Part shown: positions 6,567 to 13,330 of the stretch, piece after piece
Position numbering within the stretch: position 1 is the stretch's first letter
Layout: every line of letters starts with the position of its first letter
DNA from: Symbiodinium natans
Lineage: Eukaryota; Sar; Dinophyceae; Suessiales; Symbiodiniaceae
Assembly (NCBI GenBank): GCA_905221605.1
Contig: CAJNDS010002095.1
Span: 180,001 to 197,500 of the forward strand
Direction of reading: 5' to 3'
DNA length: 17,500 bases
Notes under the pieces: generated by a model
Seen by the model: only the letters and a program-made list of their open reading frames with translations
What the model was told of the DNA's origin: nothing
Database searches by the model: none
Position numbers and translations under genes: made by a program

Positions 6567-6606
6567 GGGTTTAGGGTTTAGGGTTTCGGGTTTAGGGTTT
6601 AGGGTT
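6567..6606 (+). repeat. Short (TTTAGGG)n array
   Basis: Five units including tttcggg. It is followed by loosely similar ggggtttaca/ggggcttata words to about 6690. Confidence 0.9.
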
Positions 6607-6748
6607 TTGAGTTTTGGTCGTCAGAGCGTATGGGGTTTACAGCGGCTTATGGGGCTTATAGAGTTTTCAAGGGTTTTATAGGGCTTACAGGGACCACCCC
6701 TGCATTCCACAAGGTGTGCCACTGCCGTCAGCACAATCTCTCTCTCTG

Positions 6749-6794
6749 TAGGGTTTAGGGTTTAGGGTTTAGGGTTTAGGGTTTAGGGTTTAGC
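6749..6794 (+). repeat. (TTTAGGG)n array next to a (TC)n tract
   Basis: Six perfect units directly follow 'tctctctctctg' (about 6737-6748). Confidence 0.95.
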
Positions 6795-6814
6795 TTTCTC
6801 TCGGCATCATCCAG

Positions 6815-6937
6815 GAGTCGGCCACCCAGAAGTGGGGTCGGGTTCTTGCCCGCGTCAATGCACACCAGGCGTCCACGCCTGGTGTGCGTGGCACCGGTGC
6901 CCCTCTGGCCGGCAATGCCAGTCAGTGCTCGGATCGG
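6815..6937. CDS. Candidate exon, 41 codons, both strands open
   Basis: Plus strand: CATCATCCAG| then exactly 41 codons (SATQKWGRVLARVNAHQAS, GTGAPLAGNASQCSDR) to ATCGG|GTCGAA, phase 0 at both ends. The minus strand is open as well (RLVCIDAGKNPTPLLGGRL, LDDAERK). Splice-like sites favour plus. It contains a perfect 12-bp hairpin. Unlike most islands it is flanked by TTTAGGG on the left and CCCTAAA on the right. Confidence 0.38.
6860..6887. other. Perfect hairpin, 12-bp stem, 4-nt loop
   Basis: GCACACCAGGCG-TCCA-CGCCTGGTGTGC with no mismatch. GC-rich and therefore stable in DNA or RNA. Confidence 0.9.
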
Positions 6938-6958
6938 GTCGAACCATCAACAAGCCAC

Positions 6959-7013
6959 CTAAACCCTAAACCCTAAACCCTAAACCCTAAACCCTAAACC
7001 CTAAACCCTAAAC
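6959..7013 (-). repeat. (CCCTAAA)n array
   Basis: About seven and a half perfect units. Confidence 0.96.
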
Positions 7014-7105
7014 CATTCGCCGCTCCCACCCCAACTTGGCCTTTGCGGGCACAGCAATGCTGGCGATGCTGGGCCCCTGCCAAGTCTGTCTGAAGATTGA
7101 GCAGG
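7014..7105. CDS. Candidate exon, strand unresolved
   Basis: Plus (7055-7105): GCGGGCACAG| then MLAMLGPCQVCLKIEQ to CAGG|GTATCC, close to a consensus donor. Minus (7014-7089): CAATCTTCAG| then TDLAGAQHRQHCCARKGQVG to AATG|GTTTAGGG at the array edge. Both have good borders. Confidence 0.33.
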
Positions 7106-7124
7106 GTATCCCAGGGCATGGGTC

Positions 7125-7400
7125 TTATAGGGGTTGTTGGGGTTTATAGGGCTGATAGGGTTTATGGGGCTTATGGGGGCTCATGGGGTGTTTAGGGCTT
7201 TTTAGGGTTTATAGGGCTCGTAGCATGGGGTTTACAGGGGCTTATGGGGCTTATAGGGTCATCTTTGCTTTTTAGGGCTCATAGAGTTTAAGGGGTTAGA
7301 GGGCTTTTCGGTTTTGATAGGGTTTATGGGGTTTATAGGATTGTTAGAGTTCTAGGGGTGCGGTTTATGGTGTATGGGTTTTAGGGTTTAGGGTGGGGAG
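7125..7400 (+). repeat. Degenerate GGGTTTAT/GGGCTTAT domain, left half of an inverted pair
   Basis: About 275 bp of irregular gggtttatagg, ggggcttatgg and tttaggg words of 7-12 bp. It faces the complementary domain at 7478-7765. Confidence 0.85.
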
Positions 7401-7477
7401 TATAGGGGTTGAGGATTTTAGGTGTATTTAGGCTGGTTCCTCTTCCTGTGCTAACTCGAAATCTGAGCTCCGAGTCG

Positions 7478-7765
7478 TAAACCCCATGAACAAACCCCAA
7501 AACACCAAAAAACCCACAGACCCGATAAACCCTATGAACCCCATAATTAAACCCCATACAACCTGTAAATAGCTTCAATAGCTTCATAACAAACCCTACG
7601 AACCCCAAACCCTCTAAGCCCTATAAACCCTATAAATCCTCTAAACCCATTAAACCCCATAATCCCTGTAAACCCTGTAAACCCCATCGTATAAACCATA
7701 TAAACCCCCACAAACCCTCTAATCTTCAACCCTAAACCGTAAACCCTTAAGCCTAAACCCCTGCA
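7478..7765 (-). repeat. Degenerate AACCCTATAAACCCC domain, right half of an inverted pair
   Basis: Words such as aaccctataaacc, aaaccccataa and ccctgtaaacc predominate. The spacer 7401-7477 is unique. Low-complexity open frames here are artefacts of the repeat. Confidence 0.85.
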
Positions 7766-7814
7766 ATGCTTCAGGGAAAGGAGGCTATCGGAAACGTGCC
7801 CTACTTTGGTTGCT

Positions 7815-7902
7815 GGGGCTTGGGGTTTGGGGTTTGGGGCTTGGGGTTTGGCGTTTGGGATTTGGGGTTTGGGATTTGGGGTTTGGGATTGGGGGTTTAG
7901 GG
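7815..7902 (+). repeat. Mixed TTTGGGG / ATTTGGG array
   Basis: Units are tttgggg, cttgggg, tttggcg and a two-unit higher-order alternation 'gggatttggggtttg' repeated about three times. Ends in one TTTAGGG. Confidence 0.92.
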
Positions 7903-7932
7903 TTCCTAGCTCCCTACCAAGAACCACAAAGC

Positions 7933-8118
7933 ATGGCTCCCTTTCAAGGAAGAATGTTGGGGTTCAGTGCAACCACGAAACGCCCTACGCAAGTCAGGGT
8001 TCATAAGAGCCTAGGATCTCTAAAACCCCACCTGGGACTCTATGTACCTACAGTTGAGTGGGACCCTGAAGTAGTAGGTGTAACCCATGCAACTGTACAG
8101 GCAACACCTAAACCCTAA
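7933..8118 (+). CDS. Hypothetical ORF, 61 codons
   Basis: ATG at 7933 to TAA at 8116, whose last codons (TPKP*) are read from the CCCTAAA array. The peptide runs MAPFQGRMLGFSATTKRPTQ, with GLYVPTVEWDPEVVGVTH later. The frame is also open upstream through the TTTGGGG array. No motif recognised and chance is likely. Confidence 0.2.
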   Translation: MAPFQGRMLGFSATTKRPTQVRVHKSLGSLKPHLGLYVPTVEWDPEVVGVTHATVQATPKP

Positions 8119-8197
8119 ACCCTAAACCCTAAACCCTAAACCCTAAACCCTAAACCCTAAACCCTAAACCCTAAACCCTAAACCCTAAACCCTAAAC
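8106..8197 (-). repeat. (CCCTAAA)13 array, perfect
   Basis: Thirteen uninterrupted units, edge CCCTAAAC|CCTTGCC. Confidence 0.98.
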
Positions 8198-8253
8198 CCT
8201 TGCCCTGTAAGTGCTGGCTGTGCGTCGAGGCATCGCCAGGGTTGCCCTGCAGC
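8198..8253 (-). CDS. Candidate exon
   Basis: Minus strand: TATGCGAG| then LQGNPGDASTHSQHLQGK to AAGG|GTTTAGGG. A GC donor (CAGG|GCAAGG) is an alternative, and GC donors are common in dinoflagellates. Upstream the same frame adds GVYAR. Confidence 0.38.
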
Positions 8254-8277
8254 CTCGCATAGACGCCCCATATGAAA

Positions 8278-8360
8278 ATTTAGGGTTTAGGGTTTAGGGT
8301 TTAGGGTTTAAGGTTTAGGCTTTAGGGTTTAGAGTTTAGAGTTTAGGGTTTAGAGGGTTT
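8278..8360 (+). repeat. (TTTAGGG)n array with TTTAGAG variants
   Basis: Four perfect units, then tttaagg, tttaggc, and three consecutive tttagag/tttagagg units. Confidence 0.95.
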
Positions 8361-8463
8361 GGGGCCATTTTGGGGGTCCCTTTAAGGGGATTCTACTCTT
8401 TTTCGGGCTATAACAAGGGTAGCACTATTTTGGTATATACCCATATGCTGAAGGATTAGAGTT

Positions 8464-8602
8464 AACCCTAAACCCTAAACCCGAAGCCCTAAACCCTAAA
8501 CCCTACACCCTGAACCCTTATCCGGGCTTAGGGTCTAGGGCTAGGTTTAGGGGTTAGCGTTTCGGGTTTAGGGTTCAGGGGTTATGGTGGGGCTTAGGGC
8601 TT
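8464..8602. repeat. CCCTAAA tract meeting a TTTAGGG tract (tail to tail)
   Basis: CCCTAAA units at 8464-8519 are followed within a few bases ('tatccgggc') by G-strand units at 8526-8602. This is an inverted telomeric junction in the C-to-G orientation. Confidence 0.88.
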
Positions 8603-8711
8603 GTCATGATCTGCGGACAGGGGGTTTGGCCTGGATGTCGCGGCTCGATGTTTGTCTTCCCTGATCACTTAGCCCTATAGACTGTGACTATAGAGTTCCT
8701 CAGGGATCTTA

Positions 8712-8855
8712 GGGTAGTTACATGGTACTTTAGTATGGGCCCTTAAAAGGGTACCCCTTGTATACCCCTTATATACCCTATACAAATAAAACGCCCATAC
8801 ACCAGAAACCTGTAAGGGAGGTAAGGGACCAGATTAAGGGCCCACGTAACTCACC
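8712..8855. mobile_element. Family-2 inverted-repeat element, copy A (~144 bp)
   Basis: Left end GGGTAGTTACATGG is mirrored at the right by ccacgtaactcacc. Inside lie an inner inverted pair GTATGGGC (8733-8740) / GCCCATAC (8793-8800) and 'ccagattaagggccc'. Copies B (11388) and C (12330) share this order. Noncoding. Confidence 0.8.
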
Positions 8856-8866
8856 TGAAAAAGGAG

Positions 8867-8948
8867 GGCCCAAGGTTCCCCATTACTCCCCACCCAAAAC
8901 TTCCCTAAGGCTCCCTAGATACCTACCCCCATGACCCTTCTCCCTTCA
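8867..8948 (+). repeat. Dispersed repeat, copy 1 (partner 12106-12206)
   Basis: Shares 'cccaagg.tccc..tactcccca', 'ccctaaggctccctag' and 'cccccatga' in order with the second copy, which carries a small internal duplication (ctaaggcctctttaaggc). Confidence 0.8.
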
Positions 8949-8961
8949 GAAAAATCATCCC

Positions 8962-9310
8962 GAAACCCTAAACGCAAAACGCCGATCACTAAACCTTAGC
9001 CTTAAACTCTGCTCTTCTCTCCGGAAGCTTGCATGAGCCCCGAACTCAACCTTCAACCCTGCGCCTTACATGCGCTAGATTCGCAAAACACCCTTAATAG
9101 CCGAAACGCCCTAAACCCTACTCCCCAAACCCTAAGCCATAAAGCCGACTCACCTAAGCCCTAAACCCTAGTCCTCTAAGCCCTAAACCCTAATCCCCCG
9201 ACCCCTAAGCCCTAAACCCTGATCTCCGACGCCCTAAACGAAACCCTAATCCGCTAAGCCCTCTGCCTTCATCCCTAATCCCCTCTGTACAAAACCCTAA
9301 ACTCTCTTCG
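8962..9310 (-). repeat. Sparse CCCTAAA-derived region
   Basis: Words of 'aagccctaaaccctaat' recur about every 25-30 bp between 9150 and 9250 with C/T-rich spacers, a decayed or higher-order form. No gene supported. Confidence 0.75.
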
Positions 9311-9402
9311 CTTAAGAGCCCCAAAACATTCAAAAAAAAGATACGATCCCTGTAGTACCCTTATCAGAAGACACTTTTCATTCTTGGAGGGGGATCTTAA
9401 GC

Positions 9403-9540
9403 AAATCCCTAAACCCCCGGCCCAAATCCCCTAAGCCCTAAACCCTAGTTACACCCTAAAACCTAATCCCTAACCCTAAACCCCAAACCCTAAACTCTAA
9501 ACCCTACACCCTAAACCCTAAACCCTAAACCCTAAACCCT
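9403..9540 (-). repeat. CCCTAAA array
   Basis: Degenerate at left, perfect over the last 35 bp. It is followed by the AT-rich palindromic 'atttaaatttaaa' near 9556. Confidence 0.92.
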
Positions 9541-9596
9541 CTCTACCTATGTATATTTAAATTTAAACCTTAATGGGGTCGTGGTCCCGGTTTGGT

Positions 9597-9773
9597 CGTT
9601 TAGGATTTAGGATTTAGGATTTTGGATTTAGGATTTAGGATTTAGGGTTTAGGGTTTAGGATTTAGGTTTTAGGATTTAGGATTTAGGATTTAGGATTTA
9701 GGATTTAGGATTTAGGATTTAGGGTTTAGGGTTTAGGATTTAGGATTTAGGATTTAGGATTTAGGATTTAGGA
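9597..9773 (+). repeat. TTTAGGA variant array with embedded TTTAGGG pairs
   Basis: About 25 heptamers. Runs of TTTAGGA are twice interrupted by doublets of TTTAGGG (about 9644-9658 and 9718-9732), the second followed again by TTTAGGA. Confidence 0.97.
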
Positions 9774-9930
9774 TCACGCGCGTCACGCGCGTCACGCACG
9801 TCACGCGCGTCACGCGCGTCACGCGCGTCGCACGCGTCACGCGCGTCACGCGCGTCGCGCGCGTCACGCGCGTCACGCGCGTCACGCGCGTCACGCGCGT
9901 CACGCGCGTCACGCGCGTCACGCGCGTCAC
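9774..9930 (+). repeat. 9-bp tandem repeat (TCACGCGCG)17
   Basis: Seventeen full units with single changes (tcacgcacg, tcgcacgcg, tcgcgcgcg), then a partial unit. Almost entirely alternating purine-pyrimidine and very CpG-rich. Confidence 0.98.
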
Positions 9931-9932
9931 CG

Positions 9933-10175
9933 CTTCGTAATTTAGTATTCGGGGGAAGCCCGGCTTCGTAATTTAGTGTTCCGGGGGAAGCCCGGCTTCG
10001 TAATTTAGTATTCGGGGGAAGCCCGGCTTCGTAATTCAGTATTCGGGGGAAGCCCGGCTTCGTAATTTAGTATTCGGGGGAAGCCCGGCTTCGTAATTTA
10101 GTATTCGGGGGAAGCCCGGCTTCATAATTTAGTATTCCGGGTGAAGCCCGGCTTCGTAATTTAGTCTTCCGGCCT
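9933..10175 (+). repeat. 31-bp tandem repeat, 7 units plus a partial
   Basis: Units start at 9933, 9964, 9996, 10027, 10058, 10089 and 10120, with a broken unit from 10152. Two units are 32 bp through an extra C. GGCTTC and GAAGCC form a dyad around each unit border. Confidence 0.98.
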
Positions 10176-10665
10176 TCTGGGGGGAAAAATGGAGGGGTGT
10201 CCAAAACCATCGATTTCAGTACTACAAAAACGCATTTTTAATTGTGGGTCTGGCAAATCCTGGGTGTCCGGCTTTTTGAAGCCTTTTGGTGGCTTTTAAA
10301 GCCTTTTGGCAGCTCTTGGGGTCTTCTGGGGCTTTTATTAGCGGATTTGGGAGTAAAATAGAGGGGCGCCCAAAACCATCGATTTCAATACTAAAAAATC
10401 GCATTTTAAACTGCGGGTCTGGCAAATCCTGTGTTTCCGCCTTTTTGGGAGGCTTTTTGAAGCCTTTTGGCAGCTCTTGGGGTCTTCTCGGGCTTTTATT
10501 GGCGGATTTGGGAGTAAAATAAAGGGGCGCCCAAAACCATCGATTTCAATACTAAAAAATCGCATTTTAAACTGCGGGTCTGGCAAATCCTGTGTTTCCG
10601 CCTTTTTGGGAGGCTTTTTGAAGCCTTTTGGTAGTTTTTACAGCCTTTTGGTAGCTCTTGGGGGA
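10176..10665 (+). repeat. ~161-169-bp satellite, three copies
   Basis: The landmark 'ccaaaaccatcgattt' recurs at 10201, 10370 and 10531. Copies 2 and 3 are nearly identical and copy 1 diverges. Each has subrepeats of 'gccttttgg..gctcttggggtcttct'. Overlapping 60-96-codon frames on both strands repeat with the satellite and are not taken as genes. Confidence 0.95.
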
Positions 10666-10708
10666 AAAAATGAATGGTGATAAACAAATAGGTTAGGTAA
10701 AAAAGAGA

Positions 10709-10726
10709 ATATATATATATATATAT
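10709..10726. repeat. (AT)n microsatellite
   Basis: Nine AT dinucleotides closing the satellite block. Confidence 0.97.
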
Positions 10727-10820
10727 TTCGGATGAAAAGGGATTCTGGGAGGGAGGGGTGATGCCAAACACGTGGGGAAATGCCAAACACCCTTAGTGAA
10801 TTCTTGGACCAGAGATGCTG

Positions 10821-10872
10821 AACCCTAAACCCTAAACCCTAAACCCTAAACCCTAAACCCTAAACCCTAAAC
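10821..10872 (-). repeat. (CCCTAAA)7 array
   Basis: Perfect units, right edge CCCTAAAC|CCCTATC. Confidence 0.97.
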
Positions 10873-10958
10873 CCCTATCTCGGCCTCTGAGAGCTGGAGC
10901 TTCGGTCGCGCGGCGTTCGCCTCACGCAAGCCGGAGGAGGGGCCAAGGAGCCCCGAAA
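10873..10958 (-). CDS. Candidate exon, paralogous to 6474-6541
   Basis: Minus strand: GTCTTGAAG| then 28 codons (SGLLGPSSGLREANAARPKL, QLSEAEIG) to GGG|GTTTAGGG at the array edge. About four fifths of third positions are G/C. The LRxA...LSxAExG pattern is shared with 6474-6541. All three plus frames are also largely open because the island is GC-rich. Confidence 0.42.
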
Positions 10959-10973
10959 CTTCAAGACCGCAAG

Positions 10974-11127
10974 CCCTAAACCCTAAACCCTAAACCCTAA
11001 ACCCTAAACCCTAAACCCTAAACCCTAAACCCTAAACCCTAAACCCTAAACCCTAAACCCTAAACCCTAAACCCTAAACCCTAAACCCTAAACCCTAAAC
11101 CCTAACCCTAAACCCTAAACCCTAAAC
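10974..11127 (-). repeat. (CCCTAAA)22 array with one 6-mer
   Basis: Longest canonical C-strand array here. A single CCCTAA unit at about 11101-11106 breaks the register. Confidence 0.98.
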
Positions 11128-11170
11128 CCTGCAACGCTATCTTCCCCAAGAACTCACACATGAGCTTCGG
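11128..11170 (-). CDS. Candidate short exon
   Basis: Minus strand: ACACCAAG| then PKLMCEFLGKIALQ to GCAGG|GTTTAGGG. Ends with 1 nt, compatible with 10873-10958 (starts with 2). The plus strand reads AIFPKNSHMSFGL. Confidence 0.35.
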
Positions 11171-11276
11171 CTTGGTGTTTAGGGTGTATTGGGAGGGCGG
11201 GTTTTCGGGGTGTTTAAGGTTATAAATTACGGGTCTTAAGGGTGTATCCCTAAACCATAAACCCTAAAACCTAAAC

Positions 11277-11334
11277 CTAAGGGGCGATCTCAGAGCGAGC
11301 CTTCACGGTAGGCGCCCGCGTTGTGATGAGCTCT
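11277..11334 (-). CDS. Candidate terminal exon
   Basis: Minus strand: CCCTAAG| then ELITTRAPTVKARSEIAP and TAG, with |GTTTAGG directly after the stop. The other two frames of this strand have stops. The acceptor sits on the telomeric repeat, as at 1335. Confidence 0.35.
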
Positions 11335-11335
11335 C

Positions 11336-11390
11336 TTAGGGTTTAGGGTTTAGGGTTTAGGGTTTAGGGTTTAGGGTTTAGGGTTTAGGG
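11336..11390 (+). repeat. (TTTAGGG)n array touching family-2 copy B
   Basis: Eight perfect units whose last GGG is also the first GGG of the element terminus. Confidence 0.97.
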
Positions 11391-11615
11391 TAGATACATG
11401 GTCCCTACAGTATCGGCCCTTAAGAGGGGACCCCTCATAGACCCCTAATACACCCTGTACAACCCCAGGGCCGATACATCAGAACCCTTTAAAAAGGGTA
11501 AGGGGCCCTAAACCCTAAACCCTAAACCCTAAACCCTAAACCCTAAACCCTAAACCCTAAGCCCTAAACCCTTCAACGGAAGTAAGGGGCCAGATTAAGG
11601 GCCTATGTAACTACC
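11388..11615. mobile_element. Family-2 element, copy B, interrupted by a telomeric array
   Basis: Left end GGGTAGATACATGG, right end tatgtaactacc. The inner inverted pair is GTATCGGCCC (11410-11419) / GGGCCGATAC (11468-11477). Position 11508 onward is a CCCTAAA array absent from copy A. The segment GTAAGGGGCC occurs on both sides (11498-11507, 11582-11591). Confidence 0.85.
11508..11581 (-). repeat. (CCCTAAA)n array inserted in family-2 copy B
   Basis: Eight canonical units then ccctaag, ccctaaa and 'cccttcaacgga'. Bounded by a 10-bp direct repeat. Removing 84 bp (one direct-repeat copy plus the insert) leaves about 144 bp, the length of copy A. Confidence 0.9.
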
Positions 11616-11846
11616 TCTAGAAGCTCCCAAACTCTAAGTCCTAACCGATACGCACCATCCCAGCCTGTACACATCCCTTCTTCGGGTTCAGGCCTTATGG
11701 TTTAGGGTTTGGGGTTTAGAATATGAACCTCTTGAATCCGAACGGGGCCTACCCAGCATCCAATACAATTCTCACAACCCCCCCCCCTGCTTTATCTCCA
11801 TTACTATCCGCCCCATCAAGAAGCCAGTTGAAGCTACGAAAGCCCT

Positions 11847-11938
11847 AAACCCAAAGTCCTAAACCCTAAGCCCTGAAGCCTAAAACCCTAAACCCCTAAA
11901 ACCCTAATCCCCTAAACCCTAAACCCTAAACCCCAAAC
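11847..11938 (-). repeat. Degenerate CCCTAAA array ending CCCCAAAC
   Basis: Contains 8-mers and ccctaatc variants. The region 11616-11846 is unique apart from a short gtttaggg tract at about 11700. Confidence 0.9.
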
Positions 11939-12002
11939 CCTTAGCTCGCGGCTGCACGGGGGTTCGTTCGCTGGTGTTGTCGATGCGTAGGTCCAGGATG
12001 TC
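11939..12002 (-). CDS. Candidate exon
   Basis: Minus strand: TCTTGATAG| then DILDLRIDNTSERTPVQPRA, K, to AAGG|GTTTGGGG. Third positions are mostly C/G and the peptide looks natural. The plus strand gives a cysteine/arginine-rich, less plausible reading. Flanked by a C-strand array on the left and a G-strand array on the right. Confidence 0.43.
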
Positions 12003-12013
12003 CTATCAAGATG

Positions 12014-12082
12014 GTCTAGGGTTTAGGGTTTAGGGTTTAGGGTTTAGGGTTTAGGGTTTAGGGTTTAGGGTTTAGGGTGCAG
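12014..12082 (+). repeat. (TTTAGGG)n array
   Basis: Nine perfect units preceded by tctaggg. Confidence 0.97.
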
Positions 12083-12105
12083 GGTTTCAATGGGAGGGGG
12101 AGTGT

Positions 12106-12206
12106 AGCCCAAGGCTCCCAAGTACTCCCCACTACACACTCCCTAAGGCCTCTTTAAGGCTCCCTAGGTATCTAGCCCCCATGAACCCCCCCCGCCCTCC
12201 CTTAAG
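12106..12206 (+). repeat. Dispersed repeat, copy 2 (partner 8867-8948)
   Basis: Same word order as copy 1, ending in a C-rich run 'cccccccgccc'. Confidence 0.78.
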
Positions 12207-12329
12207 AACCTCATGAATTTGGTTTGGGGATCAAGGTTTAGGATTAAGGGCTGAGGGTTTGGAGACTGCAGTTTTGGTCTTAGGGTCTGGGCGCTTAGAC
12301 AAGGACCCCGCTAATCTACCATTTTCAAA

Positions 12330-12398
12330 TTAAGGACCCATTCATCAGAACCCTTTTAAGGAGGAAAGGAACCATATTCAGGGCCCATGAAACTACCC
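12330..12398. mobile_element. Family-2 element, right-end fragment (copy C)
   Basis: Retains 'gacccattcatcagaaccc', 'ttttaaggaggaaaggaacca' and the terminus 'gggcccatgaaactaccc' of copies A and B. The left half is not recognisable. Confidence 0.65.
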
Positions 12399-12630
12399 TT
12401 AGATTTAGAGGAACTAGAGAATTAAGCTTCGTATGGACCTTGCGGGAATGACAGGTCTACAGTTCATTGCAAACCACAAGGGTTCTTTGTACAGGCCAAT
12501 TCGCTAGAGCCCTTGTGCCCTAAACAACCCAAAAGACCCCTAGGCACTAAGGGCCCCATACCGTAAGGGTCAACCTCATTACCCCATCGAGCCTCAACCC
12601 GATCCCAGCTAGTACTTTAGGGTTTACGAT
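12399..12630. other. Unique segment, nothing recognised
   Basis: A loose inverted pair 'aagggttct...agagccctt' around 12478-12516 is the only structure noticed. No supported gene. Confidence 0.45.
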
Positions 12631-12801
12631 TTAGGGAAGAGGGTTGAGGCTTAGACAGAATAGGGTTACATCGTAAGACTCTAATGTGGGAAGCTCACAC
12701 ACCAGACCAGAGCTGCTGTGATCTCCCTCCACCATTCGCAACCACTCATACGGACGCGCCTTGATTTCCTGCTTTGTCCGGTGCAGCTTCTCCACAAGAG
12801 C
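12631..12801 (-). CDS. Open frame, 56 codons, best single coding candidate
   Basis: Minus strand: an in-frame TAG ends exactly at the GTGCTAG| acceptor-like site. Then 56 codons run to TAA: ALVEKLHRTKQEIKARPYEW, LRMVEGDHSSSGLVCELPTL, ending SLNPLP. The first part is a charged helix. A donor CTG|GTGTGTGAG at 12702 would end an exon of exactly 33 codons (12703-12801), phase 0 at both ends. It is much less GC-extreme than other islands, so the long open frame is less trivially explained. A second minus frame is open nearby (12681-12869). Family unknown. Confidence 0.48.
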   Translation of the reverse strand, partial: ALVEKLHRTKQEIKARPYEWLRMVEGDHSSSGLVCELPTLESYDVTLFCLSLNPLP

Positions 12802-12829
12802 CTAGCACGCAGGGCGATCCCTACCCTAC

Positions 12830-13183
12830 AAGCCGAAACCCTGAACCCTAGATCCCTACCTCTGCACACCTAGGTCTGTGCAATCCTAAACCCAAGAACC
12901 CCCGTACCACAGGTAGCCTCTTAACCCCAAAACCCTCAAACCCTGCCTAAATCCCCAAGACCTAAAACCCTAAGAACCCAAGCCCTAAAACTCTAAGCCC
13001 AAAAAACCTGGAAACCTAGAGCCCTAAAACCCCCCAACATCCAAAATGCCAAATCGGAGAGAAGAAACCTAAGCCCTAAAACCCTAAACACATCCAACAA
13101 CAAATCCCTAAACCCTAAACCCTAAACCCTAAACCCTGAACCCTAAACCCTAAACCCTAAACCCTAAACCCTAAACCCTAAAC
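12830..13183 (-). repeat. Degenerate CCCTAAA region passing into a canonical array
   Basis: From 12830 to 13103, ccctaaa-like words of variable spacing. From 13104 to 13183, near-perfect units (one ccctgaa). Confidence 0.85.
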
Positions 13184-13260
13184 CCCTGCAGGCCTTCATG
13201 CGGCCTCGGGAGGAGCGCTCCTCCAACTTGACGCCGCAGTAGAACTCGTGCACGAAGCGC
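13184..13260 (-). CDS. Candidate exon
   Basis: Minus strand: CCTGACAAG| then 25 codons (RFVHEFYCGVKLEERSSRGR, MKACR) to CAGGG|GTTTAGG. Strong third-position G/C. The plus strand meets a stop (TAG) within the island. Upstream sense sequence 'ccctaacccc' lies 15 nt before the acceptor. No family recognised. Confidence 0.45.
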
Positions 13261-13276
13261 CTTGTCAGGGCCAAGG

Positions 13277-13330
13277 GGTTAGGGTTTAGGGTTTAGGGTT
13301 TAGGGTTTAGGGTTTAGGGTTTAGGGTCTA
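13277..13330 (+). repeat. (TTTAGGG)n array starting with a TTAGGG unit
   Basis: Seven units, then decays rightward into ggggtcgaggggg and long gggttttagggcttt words to about 13430. Confidence 0.95.

Noticed and set aside
7547-8006. Low-complexity frames rich in GLGFG/PNPKPQ
   Set aside because: Direct translations of TTTGGGG and CCCTATAAACCC tracts, with no independent coding evidence.
9774-10175. CRISPR-like array
   Set aside because: The 9-mer and 31-mer are contiguous tandem repeats with no unique spacers.
10222-10786. Overlapping 67-96-codon frames on both strands (e.g. MPDPQFKMRFFSIEIDGFG)
   Set aside because: They repeat with the ~165-bp satellite, overlap in both directions and vary with copy number. 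They are by-products of the tandem repeat.
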